A stretch of DNA of 64,000 bases from Paenibacillus albidus (GTDB lineage: Bacteria; Bacillota; Bacilli; Paenibacillales; Paenibacillaceae), in the NCBI RefSeq assembly GCF_014644435.1, contig NZ_BMKR01000008.1:62001-126000 (forward strand), read 5' to 3'. Below, piece by piece: positions 35,227 to 43,909 of the stretch. The first letter of the stretch is position 1, and each line of letters starts with the position of its first letter. A model generated the notes under the pieces. It was not told the DNA's origin. It did not search any database and worked only from the letters and a program-made list of their open reading frames with translations. The position numbers and the translations under genes are program-made.

Positions 35227-35669
35227 TGCATGGCGGCAAACACTTGTCCGTCCAGCTTCTCAGCTGCACGTCCATCATAAGTTATTGCATATCGCGGGGC
35301 GGAGGCAAGCTGCGCACCGTAAAAAAGCGCGTTGCGCACCGCTTCAATTTCAACATCAAAACAGCACATTTTGAAAGGAACATCCTGCAGCGGATCCTGC
35401 CTTACGGCAGCACGTCCGTTAATAGCATGAACCGTACCCTCACCAAACACAGTGATGGTGATCAGCGGATTGACTTTCATATTGTTCACCAGTCTGGAGC
35501 GATGGTCAACCGTCAGGCGGATCAGGGAAGGACTCACCGCATAAATCCAGGAGATTGCCGTGGAAGTAGGACCACCAGATTCTGCATCAACTGTGCTTAG
35601 AAGAACAAACGTTTCCGATTGCAGCATCGACAGCAAGGTTTCATTGAGTTGAGCTAGAGCTTCGGACAT
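35217..35669 (-). CDS. Pyridoxamine 5'-phosphate oxidase-like protein (YlaL-like)
   Basis: A 150-residue protein with the split-barrel flavin-binding pattern: FVLLSTVDAESGGPTSTAISWIYAVSPSLIRLTVDHRSRLVNNMKVNP. The family includes FMN or F420 binding enzymes of varied function, so only a fold-level call is justified. The ATG at 35669 has AGGGGG about ten bases upstream. Its position next to ylaJ and ylaK supports equivalence to B. subtilis ylaL. Confidence 0.78.
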   Translation of the reverse strand: MSEALAQLNETLLSMLQSETFVLLSTVDAESGGPTSTAISWIYAVSPSLIRLTVDHRSRLVNNMKVNPLITITVFGEGTVHAINGRAAVRQDPLQDVPFKMCCFDVEIEAVRNALFYGAQLASAPRYAITYDGRAAEKLDGQVFAAMQKA

Positions 35670-35739
35670 AAGTACAGGCCCCCTATGCGGCATTAGTACA
35701 TTCAATTTAGTATATTATAGCACAGGATGAAACTTGCAT

Positions 35740-36831
35740 TCAATTTTGAGAATCTGCTGTAGCGGCGCCCGAAATCCCGGCTATGCGGTTCTGAAGGCTT
35801 GTTCTCGCCTCTGCAAGCTCTGTTTCGTTAATATATACATACGGGCTGCGCCATGTTCCGGTTACCGGCTTAAATTCCACATTTTCCTTGGAAATATTCC
35901 AGTAGGTCGCAATCATGTCTTTCAGCTGCTCGTTCTCGATATCCGTCCTCATGTTGTCATTCATAGCGTCCAGCACCCCGCCAATCTTCACCGCTCCGCC
36001 GAAGGACTGCATTTGGCTGAGCATGGAGTTCAGCACTTCATTCTGGCGTTTATTGCGGTCAAAATCATCCGAAGCCTTGGTCTTGGGCTTGCAATTGGAT
36101 TTACGGTACCGCACATAATCCAGCGCCTTGTCCCCGTCCAGCTCCGCAGGACCCTGCTTGAGATTGATATTGGTGCCATCCACGCTGTCCTTGTAGCACA
36201 TATCCGCACTGACATTTACATCGACGCCGCCCAGCTTGTCCACAACGTCACGGAAGCCCTGGAAATCCAGAACCGTCGCGTAATCTACCTCGATGTCCAG
36301 ATATTTGCCCATCATAGTCTTCATCTCTTCTTCGGCCGTAATGCCGGAGGTCTTCTCTTTCCCCTTGAAACGTGAATAGAACTCATTGATCTTCGTCTTC
36401 TTGTACCCGCTGAGCTCAACATAGGTATCGCGCGGGAGCGAAACCACCGTGGCGGATTTGGTCTCCGGGTTGAGTGCAGCGACCATAATCACATCCGTAA
36501 GATAGGATACATGCTTCGGCCGGCTGTCCGTTCCCAGCAGCAGCATGGTCAGCGGTTTGACAGTAGCTGATTGTCCTGCAGGGACGGGTTTGTCCACACC
36601 GGTATCCAGCAGGCCCTGATCCAGCTTCCAGTATAGATAACCCCCGTAGCCCAACACTCCAAGGATAGCGACAATCAAGAGGAGCAGAAGTGATCTTGCC
36701 ATCTTGGCAAAGAAACCCCTTGGCTTGGTTTTTTTACCTAATTTCTTTCTGGGTGCTGCCTTGGCGGGTTGCTTCTGAGCGGCCCGCTGCCCGTTTCTGG
36801 GAGGTAAACTGCTATTGTTGCGTGTGCTCAT
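35740..36831 (-). CDS. LytR-CpsA-Psr (LCP) family cell wall ligase
   Basis: Extracytoplasmic enzyme that attaches teichoic acid or other anionic polymers from undecaprenyl carriers to peptidoglycan. The 363-residue protein has a very basic cytoplasmic tail, one membrane segment (about residues 46-68) and the LCP domain with LLLGTDSRP, the conserved arginine region VVSLPRDTYVEL, KINEFYSR and the YVRYRK motif with following FDRNKRQ. A C-terminal S/D/Q-rich tail ends it. Which polymer it uses cannot be told from the sequence. Confidence 0.92.
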   Translation of the reverse strand: MSTRNNSSLPPRNGQRAAQKQPAKAAPRKKLGKKTKPRGFFAKMARSLLLLLIVAILGVLGYGGYLYWKLDQGLLDTGVDKPVPAGQSATVKPLTMLLLGTDSRPKHVSYLTDVIMVAALNPETKSATVVSLPRDTYVELSGYKKTKINEFYSRFKGKEKTSGITAEEEMKTMMGKYLDIEVDYATVLDFQGFRDVVDKLGGVDVNVSADMCYKDSVDGTNINLKQGPAELDGDKALDYVRYRKSNCKPKTKASDDFDRNKRQNEVLNSMLSQMQSFGGAVKIGGVLDAMNDNMRTDIENEQLKDMIATYWNISKENVEFKPVTGTWRSPYVYINETELAEARTSLQNRIAGISGAATADSQN

Positions 36832-36916
36832 AATGGAATAAAGTCCTTTTCATTTCAATTGAAATTCTGCTGGTTCATACTTAAATAGACGAGCTTTGGG
36901 GTAAAAAGTTGCGGAA

Positions 36917-37213
36917 TTACTGCCGCTTCGCCGCAGCCGCCGCCTTCCTTCTCTGCCGGGCTTCCATAAAATAACGGACCCGTACAAGAAGCATCAGACC
37001 CACAGCCACCAGCAGGCACTGGATAATCGGCAGCTTGTCGTGCTGAAAGATCAGCAGCATGCCGGAACCGATCGCCATCATAATATACAGTACAATTTCT
37101 TTGCCGACGGGGAGCTTTTGGTTGACCCGGAAGACCTTGTTATAGACATAAGTCAACAATACAAAGATAACGATATAAGCAATCACAGGATGCTCAGCGA
37201 ACCAGCTCTGCAT
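36917..37213 (-). CDS. ylaH: YlaH-like membrane protein
   Basis: A 98-residue protein with three hydrophobic helices and a basic C-terminus (RYFMEARQRRKAAAAAKRQ). Length, the N-terminal WFAEHPVIAYIVIFVLLTYVYNKVFRV pattern in part and position downstream of typA match YlaH of Bacillales; function unknown. GGAGGGAG lies about 13 bases upstream of the ATG. It is transcribed from its own extended -10 promoter. Confidence 0.82.
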   Translation of the reverse strand: MQSWFAEHPVIAYIVIFVLLTYVYNKVFRVNQKLPVGKEIVLYIMMAIGSGMLLIFQHDKLPIIQCLLVAVGLMLLVRVRYFMEARQRRKAAAAAKRQ

Positions 37214-37254
37214 AGATGAAGTACAACTCCCTCCAAAGTTTAAGATACGCTTAC

Positions 37255-37263
37255 ATTATACCA
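37255..37263 (-). promoter_or_regulatory. Extended -10 promoter for ylaH
   Basis: TGGTATAAT on the minus strand, an extended -10 (TGN plus consensus TATAAT), about 42 bases upstream of the ylaH start. No good -35 is present, as is usual for this class. Confidence 0.6.
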
Positions 37264-37806
37264 TCAGACGTACCTTTTCACCTCACAATTACTTTAAACT
37301 CAAAAGACCGCAAAAAACAAAATCACCACTGGCGGGTGAATAACAACCCGGAGTTTAACTAGGCCCGGATTATTGTACAATAGGCAAGATTATCGTCATT
37401 TGGCTTGCTTAGAACTCACATTGTTGTACAACTTGCACAACTCTCGCCCCTATAGCGTGGTTAAGACATGCATTGTTGACCGTGCGGTTTTGCGTGGGTC
37501 CCTCTGCGGACACGATGAGGTCCCTTCACGATCTATCCGCGGCTGATGCGGACAGGAAATCCGTTGATTGGAGAGGATTCGTCTGTTCAGCAGGATAATC
37601 GGACAGAGATTCCGCTAATTGTCCTATCTCCCTTCATTCTAGGCTCAATCGAACAATATAACGGCTCCTGAGTCCGAATTCGCCAGGAAAGCAGACTTTT
37701 TCGCAAAATAGGGCCTTCTCTGTCCGCTTCACTCCCCTGATGGAACCCAATCCTCCTGCACCGCCTATTTCATCTGACGCTTCCAAGATATCCACATAAA
37801 CAATAA
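37264..37806. other. Gene-free region between ylaH and typA
   Basis: No reading frame looks real here. Two TTGTACAA palindromes (37373-37380 and 37424-37431) lie 51 bases apart. The stretch 37500-37760 is a run of ATCCG/CGGACAG-type words without an obvious gene or strong hairpin, and may be another decayed intergenic repeat. Confidence 0.4.
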
Positions 37807-37834
37807 ATAAAACCGCCGGATGAATTCCGGCGGC
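37807..37834 (-). terminator. Terminator after typA
   Basis: Perfect stem CCGCCGGA/TCCGGCGG with loop ATTCA, followed on the minus strand by TTTTATTTATT. Confidence 0.85.
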
Positions 37835-37852
37835 TTGGGGATCGCGTATTCC

Positions 37853-39694
37853 TTACATGCCAGCTTTCGCTGCTTTACGCTGTTTCTCTACACGTTCGCG
37901 CTCGCCTTTGTTCAGAATCTTCTTGCGAAGACGAACTGATTTAGGCGTGATTTCACAATATTCGTCATCATTCAGGTACTCCAGGGCACCTTCCAAAGAG
38001 AACATGCGCGGAGTTTTCATTTTTACTGTTTCGTCTTTTGTAGCGGAACGCACGTTGGTCAGTGCCTTCTCTTTACAAATGTTGACGATAATATCGTTAT
38101 CGCGGGTATGCTCACCTACGATCATACCTTCGTAAATGTCAGTTCCCGGCTCAAGGAAAAGAATCCCCCGGTCTTCTACCCCCATCATGCCATAGAAGGT
38201 AGTGGTTCCTGTCTCACTGGACACCAGTACGCCTTGGTGACGTCCGCCAACCTGACCGCCAATCAGTGGTGCATAGCTGTCGAAGGCATGGTTCATAACG
38301 CCATAACCGCGTGTAAGGGTAAGGAAATGTGTGTTGTAACCGATCAGGCCGCGGGCTGGAATCAGGAACTCCAGGCGAACTTGGCCGGTACCGGTGTTGA
38401 TCATGTTGACCATCTCCGCCTTGCGGCTGCCCAGGCTCTCCATAACAGCGCCCATGCTTTCTTCCGGCACGTCAATCATCAGACGTTCCAGCGGCTCCAT
38501 TTTGTGCCCGTCAACTTCCTTAACGATAACTTCCGGTTTGGATACCTGCATTTCATACCCTTCACGGCGCATGTTCTCAATCAGGATACCCAGGTGAAGC
38601 TCACCACGTCCGGAAACGATAAATGCATCCGGGCTGTCCGTTTCATCCACACGCAAGCTGACATCGGTCTCCAGCTCTTTGAACAGACGCTCACGCAGCT
38701 TACGGGAGGTAACCCACTTGCCTTCTTTACCTGCAAACGGACTGTTGTTTACGAGGAACGTCATTTGCATAGTAGGCTCATCAATTTTCAGAACAGGCAG
38801 TGCTTCCGGGTGCTGAGGATCAGCGATGGTCTCACCGATGTTGATGTCCTTGATTCCGGCAATCGCCACGATATCGCCTGCGCCTGCTTCTTCGGTTTCT
38901 ACACGTTTCAGACCTTGGAAGCCAAACAGCTTCTCAATACGTGCCGTTTTGGCTTTGCCATCGCGCATAATTACCGTAACCGATTGGCCTTGCTTAATAA
39001 TTCCGCGGTTCACGCGGCCAATGGCAATACGGCCGAGGTATTCGTTATAGTCCATCAGCGTCACCAGGAATTGAAGAGGTTCTTCAACTTTTTCTGTTGG
39101 AGCCGGGATATGTTCAACGATGGTTTCATAAAGGGCAAGCATGTTGTCATCCTGTTTGTCGGTATTCATGCTGGAAGTACCGTTAAGTGCGGATGCATAA
39201 ACAACCGGGAATTCCAATTGCTCGTCACTGGCTTCCAGCTCAATGAACAGGTCCAGCACTTCATCAATAACTTCTTTTGGACGGGCAGCCGGACGGTCGA
39301 TCTTGTTCACGACAACGATTGGTGTCAGATTCTGCTCCAGAGCTTTGCGCAGAACGAATTTCGTTTGCGGCATGCAGCCTTCATAGGCATCAACCACCAG
39401 AAGTACACCGTCAACCATCTTCATGATCCGTTCCACTTCGCCGCCGAAGTCGGCATGGCCCGGTGTATCCACAATGTTAATCAGGAACTCTTTATAGGTA
39501 ATAGCTGTGTTTTTGGCTAGGATGGTAATACCGCGTTCCCGCTCCAGATCATTGGAATCCATGGCGCGTTCCTGAAGCGTCTCGTGTGCGCTGAAAATGC
39601 CTGATTGCTGCAAAAGCTGATCGACGAGTGTAGTCTTGCCATGGTCAACGTGGGCAATGATCGCAATGTTGCGGATATCTTTTCTTGAATGCAT
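37853..39694 (-). CDS. typA: Translational GTPase TypA/BipA
   Basis: Ribosome-associated GTPase needed for growth and 50S assembly at low temperature. The 613-residue protein has G1 [10 protein letters not shown]2 around RERGITI, G3 [10 protein letters not shown]4 NKIDRP, then EF-G-like domains II, III and V and the TypA-specific C-terminal domain ending in a lysine-rich tail. ATG 39694 matches homologues. The purine-rich GAGAGG is 16 bases away, separated from the ATG by a perfect hairpin. B. subtilis ylaG is the equivalent gene. Confidence 0.95.
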   Translation of the reverse strand: MHSRKDIRNIAIIAHVDHGKTTLVDQLLQQSGIFSAHETLQERAMDSNDLERERGITILAKNTAITYKEFLINIVDTPGHADFGGEVERIMKMVDGVLLVVDAYEGCMPQTKFVLRKALEQNLTPIVVVNKIDRPAARPKEVIDEVLDLFIELEASDEQLEFPVVYASALNGTSSMNTDKQDDNMLALYETIVEHIPAPTEKVEEPLQFLVTLMDYNEYLGRIAIGRVNRGIIKQGQSVTVIMRDGKAKTARIEKLFGFQGLKRVETEEAGAGDIVAIAGIKDINIGETIADPQHPEALPVLKIDEPTMQMTFLVNNSPFAGKEGKWVTSRKLRERLFKELETDVSLRVDETDSPDAFIVSGRGELHLGILIENMRREGYEMQVSKPEVIVKEVDGHKMEPLERLMIDVPEESMGAVMESLGSRKAEMVNMINTGTGQVRLEFLIPARGLIGYNTHFLTLTRGYGVMNHAFDSYAPLIGGQVGGRHQGVLVSSETGTTTFYGMMGVEDRGILFLEPGTDIYEGMIVGEHTRDNDIIVNICKEKALTNVRSATKDETVKMKTPRMFSLEGALEYLNDDEYCEITPKSVRLRKKILNKGERERVEKQRKAAKAGM

Positions 39695-39717
39695 GATTTG
39701 TATCCAAATCCTCTCAT
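39695..39717 (-). promoter_or_regulatory. typA ribosome site with hairpin spacer
   Basis: On the minus strand GAGAGG is followed by a perfect 6-bp hairpin GATTTG-GATA-CAAATC (39710-39695) that abuts the ATG. Folded, the hairpin would bring the distant site to working distance; unfolded, spacing is about 15 bases. Confidence 0.5.
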
Positions 39718-39766
39718 TTATCAAATTAAAACTGTTTAAATTTATAGCATGTCTCGGCAGTCTCAC

Positions 39767-39798
39767 AAAAGAAGCGCCAGGCAGAAAGCCGACGCTTC
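39767..39798 (-). promoter_or_regulatory. Terminator-like hairpin at the 5' end of the typA leader
   Basis: GAAGCG.CGG / GCC.GCGCTTC stem followed by TTTTG on the minus strand, starting within about ten bases of the predicted transcription start. It may be an attenuator or a 5' mRNA-stabilising stem. Confidence 0.45.
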
Positions 39799-39812
39799 AA
39801 CATATCCTTAAT

Positions 39813-39840
39813 ATTATAGTGAAAGTACTATGAAAAGCAA
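39813..39840 (-). promoter_or_regulatory. Promoter for typA
   Basis: TTGCTT (39840-39835), 16-base spacer and consensus TATAAT (39818-39813) on the minus strand, placing the transcript start near 39806. Confidence 0.6.
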
Positions 39841-39904
39841 GTCTTTTTATGAAAAAAACCGCTCTGTGCCCCTGTTTAATTTTTCTAATTCCCGGTTCGG
39901 CAAA

Positions 39905-40417
39905 TTACCAGCCCCGATTCCATTTCTTCCGGCTCCCCGATCTGCCTTTGCCGATGATCATCCATAAGCCCAAAGCAATCAGGACAGCACCTAACAGGTA
40001 AAGTGAGCCGGTACCAAGCAAGCCAAATATAAATAACACAAGACTTAGCAGCCCTAATATAATAGCCGAGGCGGACAGGCCTCCTGTCCGTACCGGAGCA
40101 TACAGCGAATATTCGTAAAGTCCAACAGCGATCCCCAGCAGCAGCAAAGGCCACATCGGCCGCATAAGCCCCCAGCCCCAGGCATTGCAGATTCCCAGCA
40201 CCAGTCCCCACACCGTCAGAATTCCGGCAGGAATCAGCACAGCTGCTGAGGCACGTCTGCTGAAGAACAGTACATGCAGGAACAGGCCCGGAAGCAGAAG
40301 GACAAGCGGCCAGAGGGCATGTCCCAAAAATCCAAATACGCCCAGCTTCCCGAATAAAATCACGATGCCTGCAGCGGCTATGAATATGCCCAGTTTCACG
40401 TCGTTTTTGGAAGACAT
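39905..40417 (-). CDS. Multi-pass membrane protein, LiaF/DUF5668-like
   Basis: A 170-residue protein of six short hydrophobic segments: KLGIFIAAAGIVILFGKLG, PLVLLLPGLFLHV, two central helices and a C-terminal pair, ending in a basic tail. The repeated short helices with LWPL/MWPLLLLGIAVGL resemble the N-terminal membrane part of LiaF-type and DUF5668 proteins, but no sensor domain follows. Function unknown. A second frame over the same region (39885-40424) is a shadow. Confidence 0.7.
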   Translation of the reverse strand: MSSKNDVKLGIFIAAAGIVILFGKLGVFGFLGHALWPLVLLLPGLFLHVLFFSRRASAAVLIPAGILTVWGLVLGICNAWGWGLMRPMWPLLLLGIAVGLYEYSLYAPVRTGGLSASAIILGLLSLVLFIFGLLGTGSLYLLGAVLIALGLWMIIGKGRSGSRKKWNRGW

Positions 40418-40553
40418 CTTGCACCCATCCCTTCAGTAGTTAATGCCTTTTTCTTATATATTTTATCTGAAAACCCAATAAAACACCATGATTCTTCCGG
40501 ACTTCCGCACAGCATGTCTTAGTTTTGCCGAATAATGCACAAATAAACGGATG

Positions 40554-40580
40554 CCATCCCGGTTCGGGAGGCATCCGCTA
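40554..40580 (-). terminator. Terminator after the TerC-family gene
   Basis: Stem CGGATGCC(T)CCCG / GGGA(TGGCATCCG) with AACC loop, followed on the minus strand by TTTATTTG. Confidence 0.75.
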
Positions 40581-40595
40581 TTCAGCACTTGCCGC

Positions 40596-41255
40596 TTATA
40601 GGACTGTCTGCGAACGGCGTTTGAACAGGCCGGACACGACCACCAGCAGCCCCAGGGCAAGAGGCAGCCAAGTATGAGTCGACGGCAGAAGGAAGGACAG
40701 AATGGCGCCGAATTTACCATCCTGCAGCAGCATATCGCCAGCCGTATAGGCCAGTATATAGGCACCGATGAAAACCAGCAGCGGAAAACGGTGCAGCCAG
40801 CCCACGATAATACCGCTTCCCCAGACAACAATAGGAATACTCAAGGCGATCCCAATGACAATCAGGGCCATATCCCCTTGGGCCAGCCCGGCAATGGCCA
40901 GCACATTGTCCAGGCTCATCACAAAATCGGCCACAAGGATGGTGCGGATAGACTTCCAGACGGTAGACGCCTCCTGCACCCTGACTTCTTCTTCATCTTC
41001 CAGCAGCAGCTTAAAGGCAATCCAGAGCAGCAAAAGTCCGCCACCAGCCTGAAGGTAGGGGATTTTCAGCAGAAATACAGCGACAAACGTCAGCAGGCAG
41101 CGCAGCCCGACAGCTCCCGCAGCCCCCCACCATACCGCCAGCTTGCGGTGCTTCTCCGGAAGATTTTTGCTTGCCAGCGCTATGACCATTGCATTATCGC
41201 CGCTGAGCACCAGATTGATCATTAGAATCTCCCCAAGCAGCAACATCGTATCCAT
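40596..41255 (-). CDS. TerC-family membrane protein (YjbE-like)
   Basis: A 219-residue protein with about seven helices and the two TerC metal-site motifs NLVLSGDNAMVIA (near residue 20) and DFVMSLDNVLAIAG (near residue 120). TerC proteins are linked to manganese export and metal loading of secreted enzymes. The ATG at 41255 has GGGGAGG eight bases upstream. I looked for a yybP-ykoY manganese riboswitch in the 120-base leader and could not recognise one. Confidence 0.87.
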   Translation of the reverse strand: MDTMLLLGEILMINLVLSGDNAMVIALASKNLPEKHRKLAVWWGAAGAVGLRCLLTFVAVFLLKIPYLQAGGGLLLLWIAFKLLLEDEEEVRVQEASTVWKSIRTILVADFVMSLDNVLAIAGLAQGDMALIVIGIALSIPIVVWGSGIIVGWLHRFPLLVFIGAYILAYTAGDMLLQDGKFGAILSFLLPSTHTWLPLALGLLVVVSGLFKRRSQTVL

Positions 41256-41374
41256 AGTTACAACCTCCCCGAACAGCATGTCTACTTACATGTATGTCCG
41301 GGGGCGACAAGCTATGCTTCCTGTCCCATTTTTTATTGGCGGCTACATATTCTGGTCTTGTCCTGCATATTGGA

Positions 41375-42661
41375 TCAGAACCACTCTTCCTTTATACCGG
41401 CTTCAGCGGGAACGAGATCTGCCGGTTTTTCGCCGCCATAGGGAGTAATTTGTACGGTTTCCGTGCGGTCCACTGCCGCTGCCAGAAGATCCTCATAACC
41501 CGGCAGGGTGGCTTCAATCTTGTCTACAATCCGCAGATTCGGGTTCGTTGTAGGTGATTTGGGCACAAACAGGGTACAGCAATCCTCGTACGGCAGGATC
41601 GACAGCTCATAACTGCCAATCTTCTTGGACAGCTCCACGATGTCACTCTTGTCCATCATGACCAGGGGGCGCAGCAAAGGAAGCTGGGTTGCACGGCCGA
41701 TGACATTCATGCTCGGCAGTGTCTGGCTTGCCACTTGTCCCAGGCTTTCCCCTGTCACCAGTGCAAGTGCCCCTTCCCGCTCGGCAAGCCTGGCAGCGAT
41801 TTTTAACATCGCCCGCCGCATCAGTGTAATCATCAGATTGTCCTGTCCGAGGCCGGTAAAAGACGTCTGCACCTCCGTAAAAGGAACCAGGTGCAGCTTA
41901 ATCACCCCCGCATAACGCGACAGTACCCGTGCAAGATCGACAACCTTCTGCCGGGCAAGCTCACTTGTATATGGGTAACTGTAGAAGTGGACGCATTCCA
42001 CTTCCAGTCCGCGGCGCATGGAAGACCAGCCGGCCACAGGACTGTCAATGCCGCCGGACAACAGCAGCATAGCTTTCCCGTTGGTGCCGAGCGGAAACCC
42101 ACCCACACCGGCAATATTCTCGCAGAAAATATAAGTGTGGTCGTGGCGGATCTCAATCTTCAGCTCCAGCTGCGGGGATCTCATATCCACGGTAAGCCCC
42201 GGATACCCTTGCAGCAGCGGAGTGGAGACCAGCTTGTTCATTTCAATCGAGCCGTGGGGGAATTCCTTCCACACCCGCCGTACATTCACCTTAAAGGTCG
42301 AACCCTCAGCGGGGCTCAGAATCTCCAGCAGGCGGCGGCTGACGCTGATAATATCCTCAAGCGTCGACTGTGACACCTTCACCGGACTGATTGAAGCTAT
42401 ACCGAACACATTTTTTAAAGCTCCAGCCAGTTCAGCAGCCGGTTCTCCGTTTAATTGAACATAAATACGGCCGAACTCTTTGCCAAGCACTGCCCGGGGA
42501 TAGGGCTTAATCATTTCTTTCACATGGCGCAGCACTGTTTTTTCAAACCGGGCCCGGTTTTTCCCCTTCAAGGTAAATTCTCCAAAACGCAATAACAGCA
42601 TGTCGGCGTATTCTATACTGGTGCCTCTGCCGGCAACGGCGTCTGGCTCATGGGTTCTCAT
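41375..42661 (-). CDS. thiI: tRNA 4-thiouridine synthase ThiI
   Basis: Sulfur transferase that makes 4-thiouridine at position 8 of tRNA and can serve thiamine thiazole synthesis. The 428-residue protein has an N-terminal ferredoxin-like domain (LRFGEFTLKGKNR), a THUMP domain and the adenylating PP-loop SGGIDSPVAGW. It lacks the C-terminal rhodanese domain of the E. coli enzyme, as in Bacillus, where the adjacent desulfurase supplies sulfur directly. The extension of about 17 residues before the usual N-terminus is odd, but ATG 42661 is the only ATG with a GGAGG in reach. Confidence 0.94.
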   Translation of the reverse strand: MRTHEPDAVAGRGTSIEYADMLLLRFGEFTLKGKNRARFEKTVLRHVKEMIKPYPRAVLGKEFGRIYVQLNGEPAAELAGALKNVFGIASISPVKVSQSTLEDIISVSRRLLEILSPAEGSTFKVNVRRVWKEFPHGSIEMNKLVSTPLLQGYPGLTVDMRSPQLELKIEIRHDHTYIFCENIAGVGGFPLGTNGKAMLLLSGGIDSPVAGWSSMRRGLEVECVHFYSYPYTSELARQKVVDLARVLSRYAGVIKLHLVPFTEVQTSFTGLGQDNLMITLMRRAMLKIAARLAEREGALALVTGESLGQVASQTLPSMNVIGRATQLPLLRPLVMMDKSDIVELSKKIGSYELSILPYEDCCTLFVPKSPTTNPNLRIVDKIEATLPGYEDLLAAAVDRTETVQITPYGGEKPADLVPAEAGIKEEWF

Positions 42662-42666
42662 TAGGG

Positions 42667-43815
42667 CTACATGCCTCCTTCAGCAACTTTTAAAGCTTTA
42701 ACAGCTGCAACAACAGCCTGTTCCAATGCGGCAACATCCGCTTCCGTGTGACTGTCCCCCAGGCTGATCCGTATGCCTCCCAAGGCTGCCGGAATATCCC
42801 TGCCCATGGACAGCAGGATCCGGCTCGGCTCGGCGAGGCGTGAAGAGCAGGCGGAACGGGTAGATACCATCATGCCCAGCTCTTCCAGCTTGCGGGCCAT
42901 GACTTCCCCCTTCATGCCCGGATACGAGAAATGCACAATGTGAGGGGCTCCCTCCTCATTGCTGTTGACTACAAACTCAGGGATGCCGCGCAAGAAATGA
43001 AGCAGCCGGTTCCGGAGCGGCAGCAGCCGCCCGCACAGTTCCACACGCTGCTCCCCGCTCATCCGCACCGCCTTGGCGGAGGCAACAATGGCTGGCACAT
43101 TCTCCGTCCCTGCGCGTTGTCCCGATTCATGCGAACCTCCCGTGAGCAAGGGGAACAGCTCCACACCCTTCTTGACATACAGAAGGCCCACGCCCCGCGG
43201 TCCGCGTACTTTATGCGGGGACAGGCTGTATAAATCAGCGCCCCACTCCTTCAGGGATACGGGGAGCTTGCCGTAACCCTGAACCCCGTCCACATGAAAC
43301 AAGGTGCGCGGGTTGACGGCCTTGATCGCCGTTCCGATTGCCCCAACCGGTTGAACCGTTCCGACCTCATTGTTGACATGCATAACGCTGACCAATATAG
43401 TATCCCGGCGTACAGCCTCCGCGATACGGAACGGGTCAATGACCCCACTGCTCTCCGGGGCGATAAAAGTCACCTCAAAACCCAACTTCTGCAGCTGTAC
43501 ACAGCTCTCATATACAGAAGGATGCTCCAATTCCGTAGTTATAATATGGCGGCCTCTTCCCTGGTATTGCAGGGCAGCGCCTTTTATCGCCAGATTGTTG
43601 CTCTCTGTAGCTCCGGAGGTAAATACAATCTCCTCCGGCTGTACGGACAGTGCTGCGGCGCATACTTCGCGCGAGCGGCTGATCAGCCTGCCTGCCTCAA
43701 GCCCTGCACGATGCATGGAAGAAGGATTGGCGTAATGAAGCTTCATGATTTGTTCCATAGTCTGAACGACCTCATCATAAGGTGGGGCGGCGGCGGCATA
43801 ATCCCAATAAATCAT
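42667..43815 (-). CDS. Cysteine desulfurase (NifZ-type partner of ThiI)
   Basis: PLP enzyme that removes sulfur from cysteine as a persulfide. The 382-residue protein starts MIYWDYAAAAPP and has the cofactor segment TSGATESNN, Asp/Gln region FHVDGVQGYGKL, the PLP lysine in SPHKVRGPRG and the catalytic cysteine loop STRSACSSRLAEPS. It precedes thiI by five bases, the nifZ-thiI pairing of B. subtilis, so it most likely serves tRNA thiolation rather than general Fe-S assembly. Confidence 0.92.
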   Translation of the reverse strand: MIYWDYAAAAPPYDEVVQTMEQIMKLHYANPSSMHRAGLEAGRLISRSREVCAAALSVQPEEIVFTSGATESNNLAIKGAALQYQGRGRHIITTELEHPSVYESCVQLQKLGFEVTFIAPESSGVIDPFRIAEAVRRDTILVSVMHVNNEVGTVQPVGAIGTAIKAVNPRTLFHVDGVQGYGKLPVSLKEWGADLYSLSPHKVRGPRGVGLLYVKKGVELFPLLTGGSHESGQRAGTENVPAIVASAKAVRMSGEQRVELCGRLLPLRNRLLHFLRGIPEFVVNSNEEGAPHIVHFSYPGMKGEVMARKLEELGMMVSTRSACSSRLAEPSRILLSMGRDIPAALGGIRISLGDSHTEADVAALEQAVVAAVKALKVAEGGM

Positions 43816-43845
43816 AGGTTGTTTATCTCCTTTGCTAACGTTGAA

Positions 43846-43905
43846 AAAGGATCAAACGGGTTCCCCCAGCCACAGGGCTGTAAAGGGTGTTTCCGCTTGA
43901 TCCTT
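43846..43905 (-). terminator. Terminator after the lytic transglycosylase gene
   Basis: Long 13-bp stem AAGGATCAA.CGG/CCG.TTGATCCTT around a GC-rich loop, followed on the minus strand by TTTTTC. Confidence 0.7.
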
Positions 43906-43909
43906 ATTA

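Noticed and set aside
38108..39520. A 470-codon open frame on the plus strand
   Set aside because: It lies wholly antisense to typA, whose frame has clear GTPase motifs. The antisense translation is rich in His/Cys/Gln and has no recognisable domain, as expected for a shadow frame.
39885..40424. A 179-codon minus-strand frame
   Set aside because: Out of frame with the hydrophobic protein at 39905-40417, which has the better start and a coherent membrane pattern. The alternative is cysteine-rich and irregular.
41256..41374. Manganese (yybP-ykoY) riboswitch before the TerC-family gene
   Set aside because: Such riboswitches often precede this gene type, but the conserved loop sequences are not recognisable in the 120-base leader.
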